Shown here piece after piece: positions 33,941-43,851 of a stretch of 64,000 bases of DNA (position 1 is its first letter; every line of letters starts with the position of its first letter). The stretch comes from DASSLY01 sp035689185. GTDB lineage: Bacteria; Actinomycetota; Actinomycetes; Actinomycetales; Dermatophilaceae. The stretch is from NCBI GenBank assembly GCA_035689185.1, contig DASSLY010000044.1:1-64000 (forward strand). The letters run 5' to 3'. Under the pieces are notes generated by a model. The model did no database searches, was not told the DNA's origin, and saw only the letters and a program-made list of their open reading frames with translations. The position numbers were made by a program, and so were the translations under genes.

Positions 33941-34754
33941 GGAAGCCCAGCAGCACCCGCGTGACCTCCTCGGGGTGGCTCGCCAGCAGGCCGTGCGGCC
34001 CGCCCCGCACCACGTGAAGCTCGCTGCCGTCGACCGCCTCGTGCGTGCGCTGTCCGGACTTCTCGAACGGCACGATCGCGTCCGAGTCGCCGTGGACGAC
34101 CAGCGTCGGCACGCGCAGCGTGGCCAGGTCTGCGGTGAAGTCGGCGGTCCAGGACTCGATGCACTCCGCCGCGGCCTGCACGTCGGCCTGCCGGGCGACC
34201 GCCAGCGCCTCCTGTCGCTGCGCCTCGGTCACCTTGAGCTCGCCGGCCGCGGAGAAGAAGTTGGTCAGGAACTGGTCCAGGAACCCGGGCGGGTCGGCGC
34301 GCAGGGCCTGTTGCATCCCGCGCACCGTCTCCAGGTCCAGCGCCCCGTCGGGGTGGTCCGGGTCCTTGAGCAGGCACGGCGGTATGGCGCTCACGAACGC
34401 GACACTGCGGACCCGGTCCGCGTCCCGGGTTCCGGCGTACCGGGCCACCTCGCCGCCGCCCATGGAGAAGCCGACCAACGTCATGTCCCGCAGGTCCAGC
34501 GACTCCACCACGGCGGCCAGGTCAGCCGTGAGCGCGTCGTAGTCGTAGCCGACCGCGTCCCCCGGCTTGGCGGACCGGCCGAACCCCCGCCGGTCGTAGG
34601 CCACCACCCGGTAGCCGGCCTCGACCGCGGCGTCGCGCACCGGCGTCCACGACGCCGCCGACAGCGGCCAACCGTGGACGAGCACGACCGGACGGCCGTC
34701 CCCGCCGCTGTCCTCGTAGTGGAGCTCGACCGGACCGGTGCTCAACGTCGCCAT
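33930..34754 (-). CDS. Alpha/beta hydrolase, chloroperoxidase-like
   Basis: A 274-residue cofactor-free hydrolase. VVLVHGWPLSAASW near residue 23 is the oxyanion region, LVGFSMGGGEVARY near 93 contains the nucleophile Ser, VHGDSDAIVPF near 219 the acid, and GGPHGLLASH near 250 the His. This matches esterases called non-haem chloroperoxidases. ATG 34754 follows AAGGGAAGGG. True substrate unknown. Confidence 0.88.
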   Translation of the reverse strand: MATLSTGPVELHYEDSGGDGRPVVLVHGWPLSAASWTPVRDAAVEAGYRVVAYDRRGFGRSAKPGDAVGYDYDALTADLAAVVESLDLRDMTLVGFSMGGGEVARYAGTRDADRVRSVAFVSAIPPCLLKDPDHPDGALDLETVRGMQQALRADPPGFLDQFLTNFFSAAGELKVTEAQRQEALAVARQADVQAAAECIESWTADFTADLATLRVPTLVVHGDSDAIVPFEKSGQRTHEAVDGSELHVVRGGPHGLLASHPEEVTRVLLGFLTR

Positions 34755-34776
34755 GCTCGTCCCTTCCCTTGGCTGC

Positions 34777-35256
34777 CTAGTGGTCGTCGTACCCCTCGTC
34801 CAGCTCCTCCGGCAGCACCCCGACGAAGGCCGCCACCTGTTCGACCACGACGTCGTTGACCAGGTCGGTCAGGTCGTGCAGGTCCCGGGCCCGGGTCTCG
34901 ATCGGCCGCCGGTACACCACGATGCGCGCCGCGCTGCCGCGCTCCGCCGGGAAGAACCGGCCCAGCGCCACCTCACCGGGCTCCCACGCCGCCGGGTCCG
35001 ACGGCGGCACGTCCTCGACGGCGAAGTCGACCTCGTCAAGCTGGGGGCCCAGCCGTTCCTCAAGCCTGGTGGCCACCTCCAGCACGAGGTCGTCGAAGCG
35101 CTCGGCCCGGGTCACCATCGCCGGCACCGGAGGCCAGGCCAGCGGACCGCGCGGACCGCGCCCCCGGCGGTCCCGGCGGCCGGGTCGACCTTGCCGGCCG
35201 GCCGCGCCCGCGGACGACGGACGGGACGACGACGTCGGCCGGGCGGCGTGGGTCAT
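34777..35256 (-). CDS. Zincin-like family protein lacking the HExxH motif
   Basis: 159 residues. After a basic, low-complexity N-terminus (residues 1-45), the chain aligns with the minimal metallopeptidase family PF06262: FDDLVLEVATRLEERLGPQLDEV, then RIVVYRRPIETRARD and a C-terminal helix. Where family members have HExxH, this one reads VVVEQVAAFVGV, so both zinc histidines are missing and peptidase activity is unlikely. It is divergent from the DUF3499 gene, a common pairing in actinobacteria. Confidence 0.8.
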   Translation of the reverse strand: MTHAARPTSSSRPSSAGAAGRQGRPGRRDRRGRGPRGPLAWPPVPAMVTRAERFDDLVLEVATRLEERLGPQLDEVDFAVEDVPPSDPAAWEPGEVALGRFFPAERGSAARIVVYRRPIETRARDLHDLTDLVNDVVVEQVAAFVGVLPEELDEGYDDH

Positions 35257-35319
35257 GGCCGAAAGGATAGACGGCGCGCCGCCCCGAGAGAGCGGTGCGC
35301 GCGGCCGTAGAGTCCGTTC

Positions 35320-35688
35320 GTGACCCTGAGCCGCCAGTGCACCAGAGCCGGGTGCGGGCAGGGCGCAAGTGCGACGCTCACCTACGTCTACCGCGACCAG
35401 ACCGCGGTGCTCGGGCCGCTGGCCACGTATGCCGAGCCGCACACCTACGACCTGTGCACCCGGCACGCCGATCGGCTCACCGCCCCGCGCGGCTGGGAGG
35501 TGGTCCGGCTGTCGGCGCAGTTCGAGGAGCCCCCGCCGTCCCGGGACGACCTGCTCGCGCTCGCCGACGCCGTCCGCGAGGCGGGCCGGCCGGCGCGATC
35601 CGCCGCGGTCGCGGCCGATGGCGGCGACGAGCGCGGCGTGGTGGAGGTCAACCGCCGACGCCACCTGCGGGTGCTGAAGGACCGATAG
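35320..35688 (+). CDS. DUF3499 protein
   Basis: A 122-residue small actinobacterial protein of unknown role. The N-terminal CTRAGCGQ (Cys 7 and 12) and the later YDLCTRHADRL suggest a zinc knuckle made of three Cys and one His. The C-terminal half is charged and probably flexible. GTG 35320 gives the family-typical start MTLSRQCTR. manB follows after ten bases, so they are likely one transcript. Confidence 0.88.
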   Translation: MTLSRQCTRAGCGQGASATLTYVYRDQTAVLGPLATYAEPHTYDLCTRHADRLTAPRGWEVVRLSAQFEEPPPSRDDLLALADAVREAGRPARSAAVAADGGDERGVVEVNRRRHLRVLKDR

Positions 35689-35698
35689 CCTCGGGCGG

Positions 35699-37135
35699 GT
35701 GAGCCAGCCTGCCCTGTCGCAGTTCATCAAGGCCTACGACGTCCGGGGGCTGGTGCCCGAGCAGCTGAACCCCGCCGTGGCTCACGCGATCGGATCGGCG
35801 TTCGCCCAGGTGGTCGCCATCCCCGACGGCGCCGGACGGGTCGTCGTCGGTCACGACATGCGGCCCTCCTCCCCGCAGCTGTCCCAGGCGTTCGCCGAGG
35901 GTGTCGCCGCTCACGGCGTCCGGGTCGAGGTCATCGGCCTCTGCTCCACCGACGGCCTGTACTACGCCAGCGGGGCCGACGGGGCGCCTGGGGCGATGTT
36001 CACCGCGAGCCACAACCCCGCCCAGTACAACGGGATCAAGCTGTGTCGCGCCCGCGCCCGCCCGGTGGGCCTGGACACCGGGCTGGCCGAGGTCCGCGAC
36101 CTGGCCCAGTGGCTGCTCGACCGGGGTGACCTGCACGGCGGCGCGAGCCCCGCGGCGACCGGGCGCGACTCGGGCATCACCCACCGGGACCGGCTGGTCG
36201 ACTACGCCCGGCACCTGCGCACCCTGGCCGACCTGACCGGCATACGACCGCTCAAGGTGGTCGTCGACGCGGGCAACGGGATGGCCGGCCTGACCGCGCC
36301 GGCTGTGCTGGGCACCGAGGCTGGCCTGCCGGCGCTGCCGCTGGACCTGGTGCCGCTGTACTTCGAGCTCGACGGCACGTTCCCCAACCACGAGGCCAAC
36401 CCGCTGGAGCCGGAGAACCTGCGCGACCTGCAGGCTGCTGTTCTGGGGCACGGCGCCGACCTCGGCCTGGCCTTCGACGGGGACGCGGATCGGTGCTTCG
36501 TCGTGGACGAGCGCGGCCAGGCGGTCAGCGCCAGCACCATCACCGCGCTGGTCGCGAGCCGGCAGATCGCCGACGAACGCGCCGAGGGCCGGGACGCCAC
36601 GGTCGTCTACAACGTGATCAGCTCCCGCGCCGTCCCGGAGGTCATCGCCGCGGCCGGGGGCCGCGGAGTGCGCACCCGGGTAGGGCACTCGTTCATCAAG
36701 GACGAGATGGCCCGCAACGACGCCGTCTTCGGCGGGGAGCACTCGGCGCACTACTACTTCCGCGACTTCTGGTTCGCCGACACCGGCATGCTCGCCGCGC
36801 TGTACGTGCTCAAGGAGCTGGGCGAGCAGGACGGCCCGCTGAGCTCGCTGGTCGCCGCATACGACCGGTATGCCGCGTCCGGCGAGATCAACTCCACCGT
36901 CGCCGACGTGGGGTCGGCCACCGAGCGGGTCCGCGCCTGGAGCGCGGCCCAACAGGTCGCGACCGACGAGATGGACGGCCTCACCGTCAGCCACGAGGGC
37001 CCGCCGATGTGGTGGTTCAACCTGCGGGCCAGCAACACCGAGCCGCTCCTGCGGCTCAACGTCGAGGCAGCAGACGAGGCCACGATGGCCCGGGTGCGCG
37101 ATGATGTGCTGTCCATCGTGCGATCCGGAGGGTAG
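35699..37135 (+). CDS. manB: Phosphomannomutase/phosphoglucomutase
   Basis: A 478-residue alpha-D-phosphohexomutase that makes mannose-1-phosphate (or glucose-1-phosphate) for GDP-mannose and envelope glycans. Ser104 in FTASHNPAQYNGIK is the phosphoserine. FDGDADRCFVVDE near 259 binds the metal, VGHSFIKDEM and GGEHSAHYYF near 330 bind sugar, and RASNTEPLLRLNVEA near 443 binds phosphate. The GTG start at 35699 fits family N-termini (KAYDVRGLVP). It is followed by Trm112 and a SIS protein in the usual order. Confidence 0.95.
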   Translation: MSQPALSQFIKAYDVRGLVPEQLNPAVAHAIGSAFAQVVAIPDGAGRVVVGHDMRPSSPQLSQAFAEGVAAHGVRVEVIGLCSTDGLYYASGADGAPGAMFTASHNPAQYNGIKLCRARARPVGLDTGLAEVRDLAQWLLDRGDLHGGASPAATGRDSGITHRDRLVDYARHLRTLADLTGIRPLKVVVDAGNGMAGLTAPAVLGTEAGLPALPLDLVPLYFELDGTFPNHEANPLEPENLRDLQAAVLGHGADLGLAFDGDADRCFVVDERGQAVSASTITALVASRQIADERAEGRDATVVYNVISSRAVPEVIAAAGGRGVRTRVGHSFIKDEMARNDAVFGGEHSAHYYFRDFWFADTGMLAALYVLKELGEQDGPLSSLVAAYDRYAASGEINSTVADVGSATERVRAWSAAQQVATDEMDGLTVSHEGPPMWWFNLRASNTEPLLRLNVEAADEATMARVRDDVLSIVRSGG

Positions 37136-37142
37136 GGGCGTC

Positions 37143-37328
37143 ATGACGATCGAGGCGTGGTTGCGCGAGATCCTGCGCTGTCCGATGTGCCGGGGCGAGC
37201 TGACCGACGCGCAGGGCGAGGCCGGTCCGGAGCTGCACTGCCTGGCCGACGGCTGCCGCCGGGCCTACCGGATCGACGACGGCATCCCGGTGCTGCTCGT
37301 CGACGAGGCTCGCCCGCTTCCCGCCTGA
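37143..37328 (+). CDS. Trm112-family small zinc protein
   Basis: 61 residues: an ILRCPMCRGELT zinc ribbon half near residue 10, then LHCLADGCRRAYRIDDGIPVL. Cys13, Cys16 and a second pair could bind zinc. Bacterial Trm112-like proteins (YcaR type) are accessory proteins without known partner. ATG 37143 lies seven bases after manB, and the next GTG begins one base after its stop. Confidence 0.9.
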   Translation: MTIEAWLREILRCPMCRGELTDAQGEAGPELHCLADGCRRAYRIDDGIPVLLVDEARPLPA

Positions 37329-37329
37329 G

Positions 37330-38511
37330 GTGTCCCCTCACCTGGACGAGGCGCTGCTGGACGACCCCGACCACCTTCGCCGGTCCGACAGCAGGGAGAC
37401 GCTGTACGCGCTGGCCACCGCCGGGGCCCAGGTCCGCGAAGCGGTCACGCTGTCGGCCGAGGCCGGCATCGACCGGGTCGGCGGCGGCGACCGGCCACGG
37501 TCGGTCCTGGTGGCCTCGCTCGGCGGTTCCGCCGTGGTGGCCGACGTGCTGGAGCTGCTCGCCGAGCCGGGGTCCCCGGTGCCGGTGACCGTGCGGCGCA
37601 ACCTGCCGGTGCCGGGGTGGGTCGGCCCGCTGGACCTGGTCGTGGCCGTCTCGCTGTCCGGGCGAGCCGCCGGCCCGCTGGCGCTCGCCGCCGAGGCGGC
37701 CCGTCGTGGAGCGGCCCTGCTCACCGTCGGCGCGGCCGGCTCACCGCTGGCCGAGGTCAGCGCCCGGGCGCGCGGGGTCCACATCGGCGTCGGGCGGGGC
37801 CGCACGTCCTCCCGCACCGCGCTGTGGTCCCTGCTGACCCCGGTGATCCTGGGCGCCGGCCGGCTGGGCCTGCTCGACGCGGACGAGCAGGTGCTCGCCG
37901 ACGTGGCCACCCGGCTGGACGAGCACGCCGAGGCCTGCCGGCCGTCGTCCGAGTCGTTCGTCAACCCGGCGAAACTGCTCGCCACCCAGCTGGCCGACAC
38001 CGTGCCCGTGGTCCTCGGTGACGGCCCGCTCAACGGGGTGGCCGCGTTCCGCGCAGCGCAGCTGCTGGCACGCACGGCCCGGATGCCGGCCACCTGCGGC
38101 GAGCTGCCGGACGCCGCCTCCCAGGTGGTCGCCTGCTTCGACGGCCCGTTCACCGCCGGCGGCGGTCACGGCGTGGGGCGCCGCGACCCCGAGGACGACA
38201 TCTTCGCCGACCCCTACCTGGACGGGCCGGCCCAGCCGCGGCTGGGCCTGCTCATGCTGCGGGACGCGCTGCCCTCGCCGATGACCCAGGAGGCGGCGGA
38301 CCGGGAGACGCTGTCCGAGGCGGTCACCCAGACGGCATCCGAGGCTGGGGTCCGGGTGGCCACGGTCACCGCCGAACCCGGCCACCCGCTGGTCCGACTC
38401 GCCGGCCAGATCGCCCAGACCGACTTCGCCGCGACGTACTTGGCCATCGGCTTGGGCTTGGACCCCTCCGTCTCCCCGCACGTGGCCGACCTGCGCGACA
38501 GGACCGGCTGA
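37330..38511 (+). CDS. SIS-domain protein, phosphomannose/phosphoglucose isomerase-like
   Basis: A 393-residue sugar isomerase-type protein. VASLGGSAVVADVLELL near 56 and VVAVSLSGRAAGPLALAAEA near 100 form the N-terminal SIS domain; the C-terminal domain aligns with bacterial phosphomannose isomerase. It would link fructose-6-phosphate to the mannose-6-phosphate used by the upstream ManB. The canonical catalytic Glu/His pattern is less clear than in archaeal bifunctional enzymes, so a related regulatory role remains possible. Confidence 0.82.
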   Translation: MSPHLDEALLDDPDHLRRSDSRETLYALATAGAQVREAVTLSAEAGIDRVGGGDRPRSVLVASLGGSAVVADVLELLAEPGSPVPVTVRRNLPVPGWVGPLDLVVAVSLSGRAAGPLALAAEAARRGAALLTVGAAGSPLAEVSARARGVHIGVGRGRTSSRTALWSLLTPVILGAGRLGLLDADEQVLADVATRLDEHAEACRPSSESFVNPAKLLATQLADTVPVVLGDGPLNGVAAFRAAQLLARTARMPATCGELPDAASQVVACFDGPFTAGGGHGVGRRDPEDDIFADPYLDGPAQPRLGLLMLRDALPSPMTQEAADRETLSEAVTQTASEAGVRVATVTAEPGHPLVRLAGQIAQTDFAATYLAIGLGLDPSVSPHVADLRDRTG

Positions 38512-38524
38512 CGGCGACGACCCT

Positions 38525-38719
38525 TTAGTGGGGAGGTGTCAACAACCCCCCAGCGATCGAGATCAAGCCGATCAAGGCGAGCACCAGGTAAGGCCCGGGC
38601 GTGGCCGGCTCGGGGGAGCGGCCGTTCGCGATGAGGGCTACCACGGACCCGACAAGGATGAAACAGCCCAGGGATATTCTTCGTCTGCGCTTCTGCGTCC
38701 AGCACAATCGTGACCACAT
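38525..38719 (-). CDS. Small hypothetical membrane protein (second of a coupled pair)
   Basis: 64 residues if ATG 38719 is used. That ATG overlaps the stop of the upstream small gene (TGATG), which argues for translational coupling; ATG 38761 is an alternative. A basic patch (KRRRR) precedes two hydrophobic helices (CFILVGSVVALIA and YLVLALIGLISIAGG). The DNA is less GC-rich than its neighbours. I do not recognise the family. Confidence 0.5.
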   Translation of the reverse strand: MWSRLCWTQKRRRRISLGCFILVGSVVALIANGRSPEPATPGPYLVLALIGLISIAGGLLTPPH

Positions 38720-38913
38720 CACGTGGTGACCCAGCCGTCGATAATTATCCCCAGCCCACATCCATAGGTAATTGCAATTACGGTTACCCCCAGTCCGACA
38801 ATACCCAAGGTTGCCAGGTATCCGACCGCGAATTCAGCGGGCTCAAGGGCGACCGCTAGGCCGGCTCCACAGGCGGCCAGGGCGCCCGCGATGGTCGCCA
38901 CATCAGCTCTCAA
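38719..38913 (-). CDS. Small hypothetical membrane protein (first of a coupled pair)
   Basis: About 64 residues from TTG 38913 (a GGGGG-rich site lies upstream), or 60 from GTG 38901. It is almost wholly hydrophobic, with helices around GALAACGAGLAVAL and LATLGIVGLGVTVIAI, and it ends DGWVTT. The downstream partner starts inside its stop codon. Two short hydrophobic proteins in tandem could form a complex or a toxin-like pair, but there is no direct evidence. Confidence 0.5.
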   Translation of the reverse strand: MRADVATIAGALAACGAGLAVALEPAEFAVGYLATLGIVGLGVTVIAITYGCGLGIIIDGWVTT

Positions 38914-39072
38914 CAGACCCCCGGCGCACCATTTCGCACCGCGTGTTTTGCCTGGCGGGCCCCGCCACGGCCCTGCCCGCTGCCTGCCCGTTTCCTGGCC
39001 GCTCCCGCGTCGGCGACCGGCCAGCGCACGCCTGACGGTCACCGCAGCACCTGGCACACATACAGTGCGGCC

Positions 39073-40440
39073 GTGGGCCACTTCGACTTGGCGATCATCG
39101 GCACCGGCTCGGGCAACTCGCTGGTCACCCCCGACTTCGACGACGCGCGCGTCGCGGTCATCGAGCGCGGGACCTTCGGCGGCACCTGCCTCAACGTCGG
39201 CTGCATCCCGACCAAGATGCTCGTGTATGCCGCGGAGGTCGCCGACACGGTCAGCACCGCGGCCCGGTACGGCGTGGACGCCACCCTCGACAAGGTCCGG
39301 TGGACCGACATCCGCGACCGCGTATTCGGCCGGATCGACCCGATCGCGGAAGCCGGCAAGGACTACCGGGTCAACGGCCCGAACACCACCGTCTTCCTCG
39401 GCGACGCCCGGTTCACCGGGCCGCGGGAGCTCACGGTCACCACCGGCGACGTGGTGACCGCTGACCAGGTCGTCATCGCAGCGGGCGGGCACCCGATGGT
39501 GCCGGACCCGGTGACCCGCAGCCGGGTCCCGTTCCACACCTCCGACACCGTCATGCGCATCGACGCGCTGCCGGAGCGGATGGCGATCATCGGCGGCGGG
39601 TACGTCGCCGCCGAGTTCGCGCACATCTTCGGTGCGCTCGGGGTCAAGGTGAGCATCCTCGCGCGCAGCCCGCGGCTGCTGCGCCACCTCGACTCCGACC
39701 TGAGCAGCCGGTTCACCGCGTTGGCCGAGCGCAGGTGGGACGTCCACCTCGCCGCCGACGTCGTGGCCGCCCGCACCACCGGCCGCGGGGTGCGGCTGGA
39801 GCTGAAGCACGGCGACCCGGTGGAGACCGACCTGCTGCTGGTGGCCATCGGCCGCGAACCCAACACCCGCGGCCTTCGCCTAGACGCCGCCGGGGTGGAG
39901 ACGCACGACGACGGGCGGGTCAAGGTCGACGAGTACGGCCGGACCACGGCCGCCGGTGTCTGGTCCCTCGGCGACATCTCCAGCGACTACCAGCTCAAGC
40001 ACGTCGCAAACCACGAGGCGCGGGTCGTCGCGCACAACCTGGCCCACCCGGGCGACCTGTGGGCGTTCGACCACCGGTTCGTGCCGTCCGCGATCTTCAG
40101 CAACCCCCAGGTCGCCACCGTCGGCATCACCGAGGACCAGGCGCGCGAGCGCCGCCTCCGCCACACCGCATACATCCAGTCCTATGGCGACACGGCCTAC
40201 GGGTGGGCCCGGGAGGACACCACCGGAATCTGCAAGGTGATCGCCGACCCGGCCACGGGGCTGCTGCTCGGCGCGCACGTGATGGGCTACCAGGCGAGCA
40301 ACCTGATCCAGCCGCTCGTGCAGGCCATGTCGTTCGGCCAACGGGTGCAGGACCTGGCCCGAGGGCAGTACTGGATCCACCCGGCCCTGATGGAAGTAGT
40401 CGAGAACGCCTTGCTCGGCCTGAGGCTGGACGACCACTAG
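39073..40440 (+). CDS. mtr: Mycothione reductase
   Basis: A 455-residue FAD/NADPH disulfide reductase that regenerates mycothiol. The redox pair is Cys39/Cys44 in GGTCLNVGCIPTK. MAIIGGGYVAAEFAHIFGALG near 174 is the NADPH-binding fold. WSLGDISSDYQLKHVANHEA near 298 and the C-terminal YWIHPALMEVVENALLGL with the active-site His-Glu pair distinguish Mtr from lipoamide dehydrogenase. GTG 39073 matches the family start (GHFDLAIIGTGSGNS). It confirms a mycothiol-using actinobacterium. Confidence 0.94.
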   Translation: MGHFDLAIIGTGSGNSLVTPDFDDARVAVIERGTFGGTCLNVGCIPTKMLVYAAEVADTVSTAARYGVDATLDKVRWTDIRDRVFGRIDPIAEAGKDYRVNGPNTTVFLGDARFTGPRELTVTTGDVVTADQVVIAAGGHPMVPDPVTRSRVPFHTSDTVMRIDALPERMAIIGGGYVAAEFAHIFGALGVKVSILARSPRLLRHLDSDLSSRFTALAERRWDVHLAADVVAARTTGRGVRLELKHGDPVETDLLLVAIGREPNTRGLRLDAAGVETHDDGRVKVDEYGRTTAAGVWSLGDISSDYQLKHVANHEARVVAHNLAHPGDLWAFDHRFVPSAIFSNPQVATVGITEDQARERRLRHTAYIQSYGDTAYGWAREDTTGICKVIADPATGLLLGAHVMGYQASNLIQPLVQAMSFGQRVQDLARGQYWIHPALMEVVENALLGLRLDDH

Positions 40441-40450
40441 GGTCTGTCCC

Positions 40451-41434
40451 ATGTCCAGCGAAGGCGGCACCAGGGCGATCATCGCTGCCCTGCTGGCCAA
40501 CCTCGGGATCGCCGTGACCAAGTTCGTCGCCTTCCTGCTGACCCGGTCCAGCTCGATGCTCGCCGAGTCGGTGCACTCGGTGGCCGACTCGGGCAACCAG
40601 GCCCTGCTGCTGCTGGGCGGCAAGCGCGCGGCCCGCGCGGCGACGCCCAAGCACCCGTTCGGCTACGGCCGGGAACGCTACGTCTACGCCTTCATCGTCT
40701 CCATCGTGCTGTTCAGCATCGGCGGCCTGTTCGCCTTGTACGAGGCGTACCACAAGTTCGCCGAGCCGGAGCCCATCACCGACTGGAAGTGGGTCCCGAT
40801 CCTGGTGCTCGTCGTGGCGATCGTGCTGGAAGGCTTCTCCTTCCGAACCGCCATCCACGAGAGCAACCAGGTGCGTGGCACCAGGTCCTGGCGCGAGTTC
40901 ATCAGGACGGCCAAGGCCCCCGAGCTCCCGGTGGTCCTGCTGGAGGACTTCGCCGCGCTGCTGGGCCTGGTATTCGCGCTGGTCGGCGTCGGGATGACGC
41001 TGCTGGTCGGCGACGGGCGGTGGGACGCGCTCGGCACGGGGCTGATCGGCGTGCTCCTGGTCACCGTCGCCGTCGTCCTGGCGGTCGAGATGAAGTCGCT
41101 CCTGCTCGGCGAGTCGGCCAACGACGAGGCGGTCGACCGGATCGCCGCCGCGCTGGTGGGCGACGACACGACGGCGGTCAGCCGGGTGATCCACATGCGA
41201 ACCATGCACCTGGGACCCGAGGAGCTCCTCGTCGCGGCGAAGATCGCCGTCCGGCGACAGGCGACCGGACAGGAGATCGCCGAGGCCATCGACGACGCCG
41301 AGTCCCGGGCCCGGGCGGCCGAGCCGAACGTGCGGATGCTGCTCTACCTCGAGCCCGACATCGACCGGGGGGAGTCGGCCGTGAGCAGCTGGCAGCCCAC
41401 GGGCCGCGCCGAGGCGCAGCCGCACGCGGAGTAA
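40451..41434 (+). CDS. Cation diffusion facilitator transporter
   Basis: 327 residues. Membrane helices start at residue 11, and the SMLAESVHSVADSGNQALLLLG segment near 36 carries the Ser/Asp/His residues that bind zinc or another divalent metal. KHPFGYGRERYVYAF near 66 is the conserved loop. The C-terminal cytosolic domain (about 215-327) has the ferredoxin-like CDF fold. It probably exports Zn2+, Co2+ or Mn2+; the metal cannot be set from sequence alone. Confidence 0.9.
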   Translation: MSSEGGTRAIIAALLANLGIAVTKFVAFLLTRSSSMLAESVHSVADSGNQALLLLGGKRAARAATPKHPFGYGRERYVYAFIVSIVLFSIGGLFALYEAYHKFAEPEPITDWKWVPILVLVVAIVLEGFSFRTAIHESNQVRGTRSWREFIRTAKAPELPVVLLEDFAALLGLVFALVGVGMTLLVGDGRWDALGTGLIGVLLVTVAVVLAVEMKSLLLGESANDEAVDRIAAALVGDDTTAVSRVIHMRTMHLGPEELLVAAKIAVRRQATGQEIAEAIDDAESRARAAEPNVRMLLYLEPDIDRGESAVSSWQPTGRAEAQPHAE

Positions 41435-41532
41435 CCGGCGCGGCTAGACTGGGCCGACCGGCGTGGGTGACGACCCGTGGACGGCCCTGAGGGGCGCGCC
41501 GGGTCGACCACCACCTGAAAGCGAGTTCTCGC
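41435..41532 (+). other. ahcY upstream leader
   Basis: 98 bases. TAGACT at about 41445-41450 could be a -10 element; the matching -35 is weak. GAAAGCGAG at 41518-41526 is the likely ribosome site for ahcY. I looked for the SAH riboswitch core and did not find it. Confidence 0.35.
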
Positions 41533-43008
<1,476 letters not shown>

Positions 43009-43014
43009 GGGCGT

Positions 43015-43055
43015 CCGGTATGCCGCCCGCTCACCGGGAGCGGGCGGCATACCGG
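43015..43055 (+). terminator. Perfect 18-bp hairpin downstream of ahcY
   Basis: CCGGTATGCCGCCCGCTC (43015-43032) pairs perfectly with GAGCGGGCGGCATACCGG (43038-43055) around a five-base loop. It begins seven bases after the ahcY stop. No T-run follows, which is common for actinobacterial terminators. Both arms carry GGTATGCC, the word spread through the window. Confidence 0.85.
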
Positions 43056-43170
43056 CAGTCGCCGGCCGTCCGCGGACCCGACGCCGGCAGTCGCGGGCCC
43101 GTCGCCGGCAGGTGCGGCCAAGGTCTTCGACCTCAGCATCTTCTCCGCTTGCGTGTGCGACGATGCACGC

Positions 43171-43848
43171 GTGAAGGGACGGGTGCTGGTCGTCGACGAC
43201 GACATGGCCCTGGCCGAGATGCTCGGGATCGTCCTGCGCAACGAGGGCCTCGAGGTCACGCACTGTTCTGAGGGCAACGGGGCCGTCCAGGCGTTCCGGG
43301 ACAGCAAGCCGGACGTGGTGCTGCTGGACGTGATGCTGCCGGGCATGGACGGAATCGAGGTCTGCCGCCGGATCCGGGCAGAGTCGGGCGTGCCGATCGT
43401 CATGCTGACGGCGCGCACGGACACCATCGATGTCGTGGTCGGGCTGGAGTCGGGTGCCGACGACTACGTCTCCAAGCCGTTCAAGCCGCAGGAACTCATC
43501 GCCCGGGTCCGGGCCCGGCTGCGCCGGGAGACCGAGCCCGAGCCGGAGCGGCTGTCCATCGGGGACCTGTCCATCGACGTGGCCGGCCACTCGGTCAAGC
43601 GGGAGGGGCACGCCCTGTCGTTGACGCCGCTGGAGTTCGACCTGCTGGTCGCCCTGGCGCGCAAGCCGTGGCAGGTGTTCACCCGCGAGGTGCTGCTGGA
43701 GCAGGTCTGGGGCTACCGGCACGCCGGCGACACGCGGCTGGTCAACGTGCACGTGCAGCGCCTTCGCTCCAAGATCGAGCACGACCCGGAGCGCCCGGAG
43801 ATCGTCGTCACTGTCCGCGGCGTGGGCTACAAGGCAGGCCCGAGCTAG
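43171..43848 (+). CDS. mtrA: MtrA response regulator
   Basis: 226-residue OmpR-family regulator. The receiver domain has the acidic pocket DDD at 9-11, the phosphoacceptor Asp53 (VVLLDVMLPGMDG) and the switch Lys in SKPFKP. The winged helix (residues about 130-224) includes the DNA-reading VNVHVQRLRSKIEHDP. MtrA controls wall hydrolase and division genes and, in mycobacteria, acts around dnaA and oriC. GTG 43171 gives the classical N-terminus (KGRVLVVDDD); an ATG at 43153 is in frame but atypical. mtrB follows three bases after the stop. Confidence 0.95.
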   Translation: MKGRVLVVDDDMALAEMLGIVLRNEGLEVTHCSEGNGAVQAFRDSKPDVVLLDVMLPGMDGIEVCRRIRAESGVPIVMLTARTDTIDVVVGLESGADDYVSKPFKPQELIARVRARLRRETEPEPERLSIGDLSIDVAGHSVKREGHALSLTPLEFDLLVALARKPWQVFTREVLLEQVWGYRHAGDTRLVNVHVQRLRSKIEHDPERPEIVVTVRGVGYKAGPS

Positions 43849-43851
43849 CCG

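Noticed and set aside
41435..41532. SAH riboswitch upstream of ahcY
   Set aside because: The gene context fits, but I could not find the conserved core (GAGGCGCGCTGC-like helix junction); only a loose GAGGGGCGCG is present.
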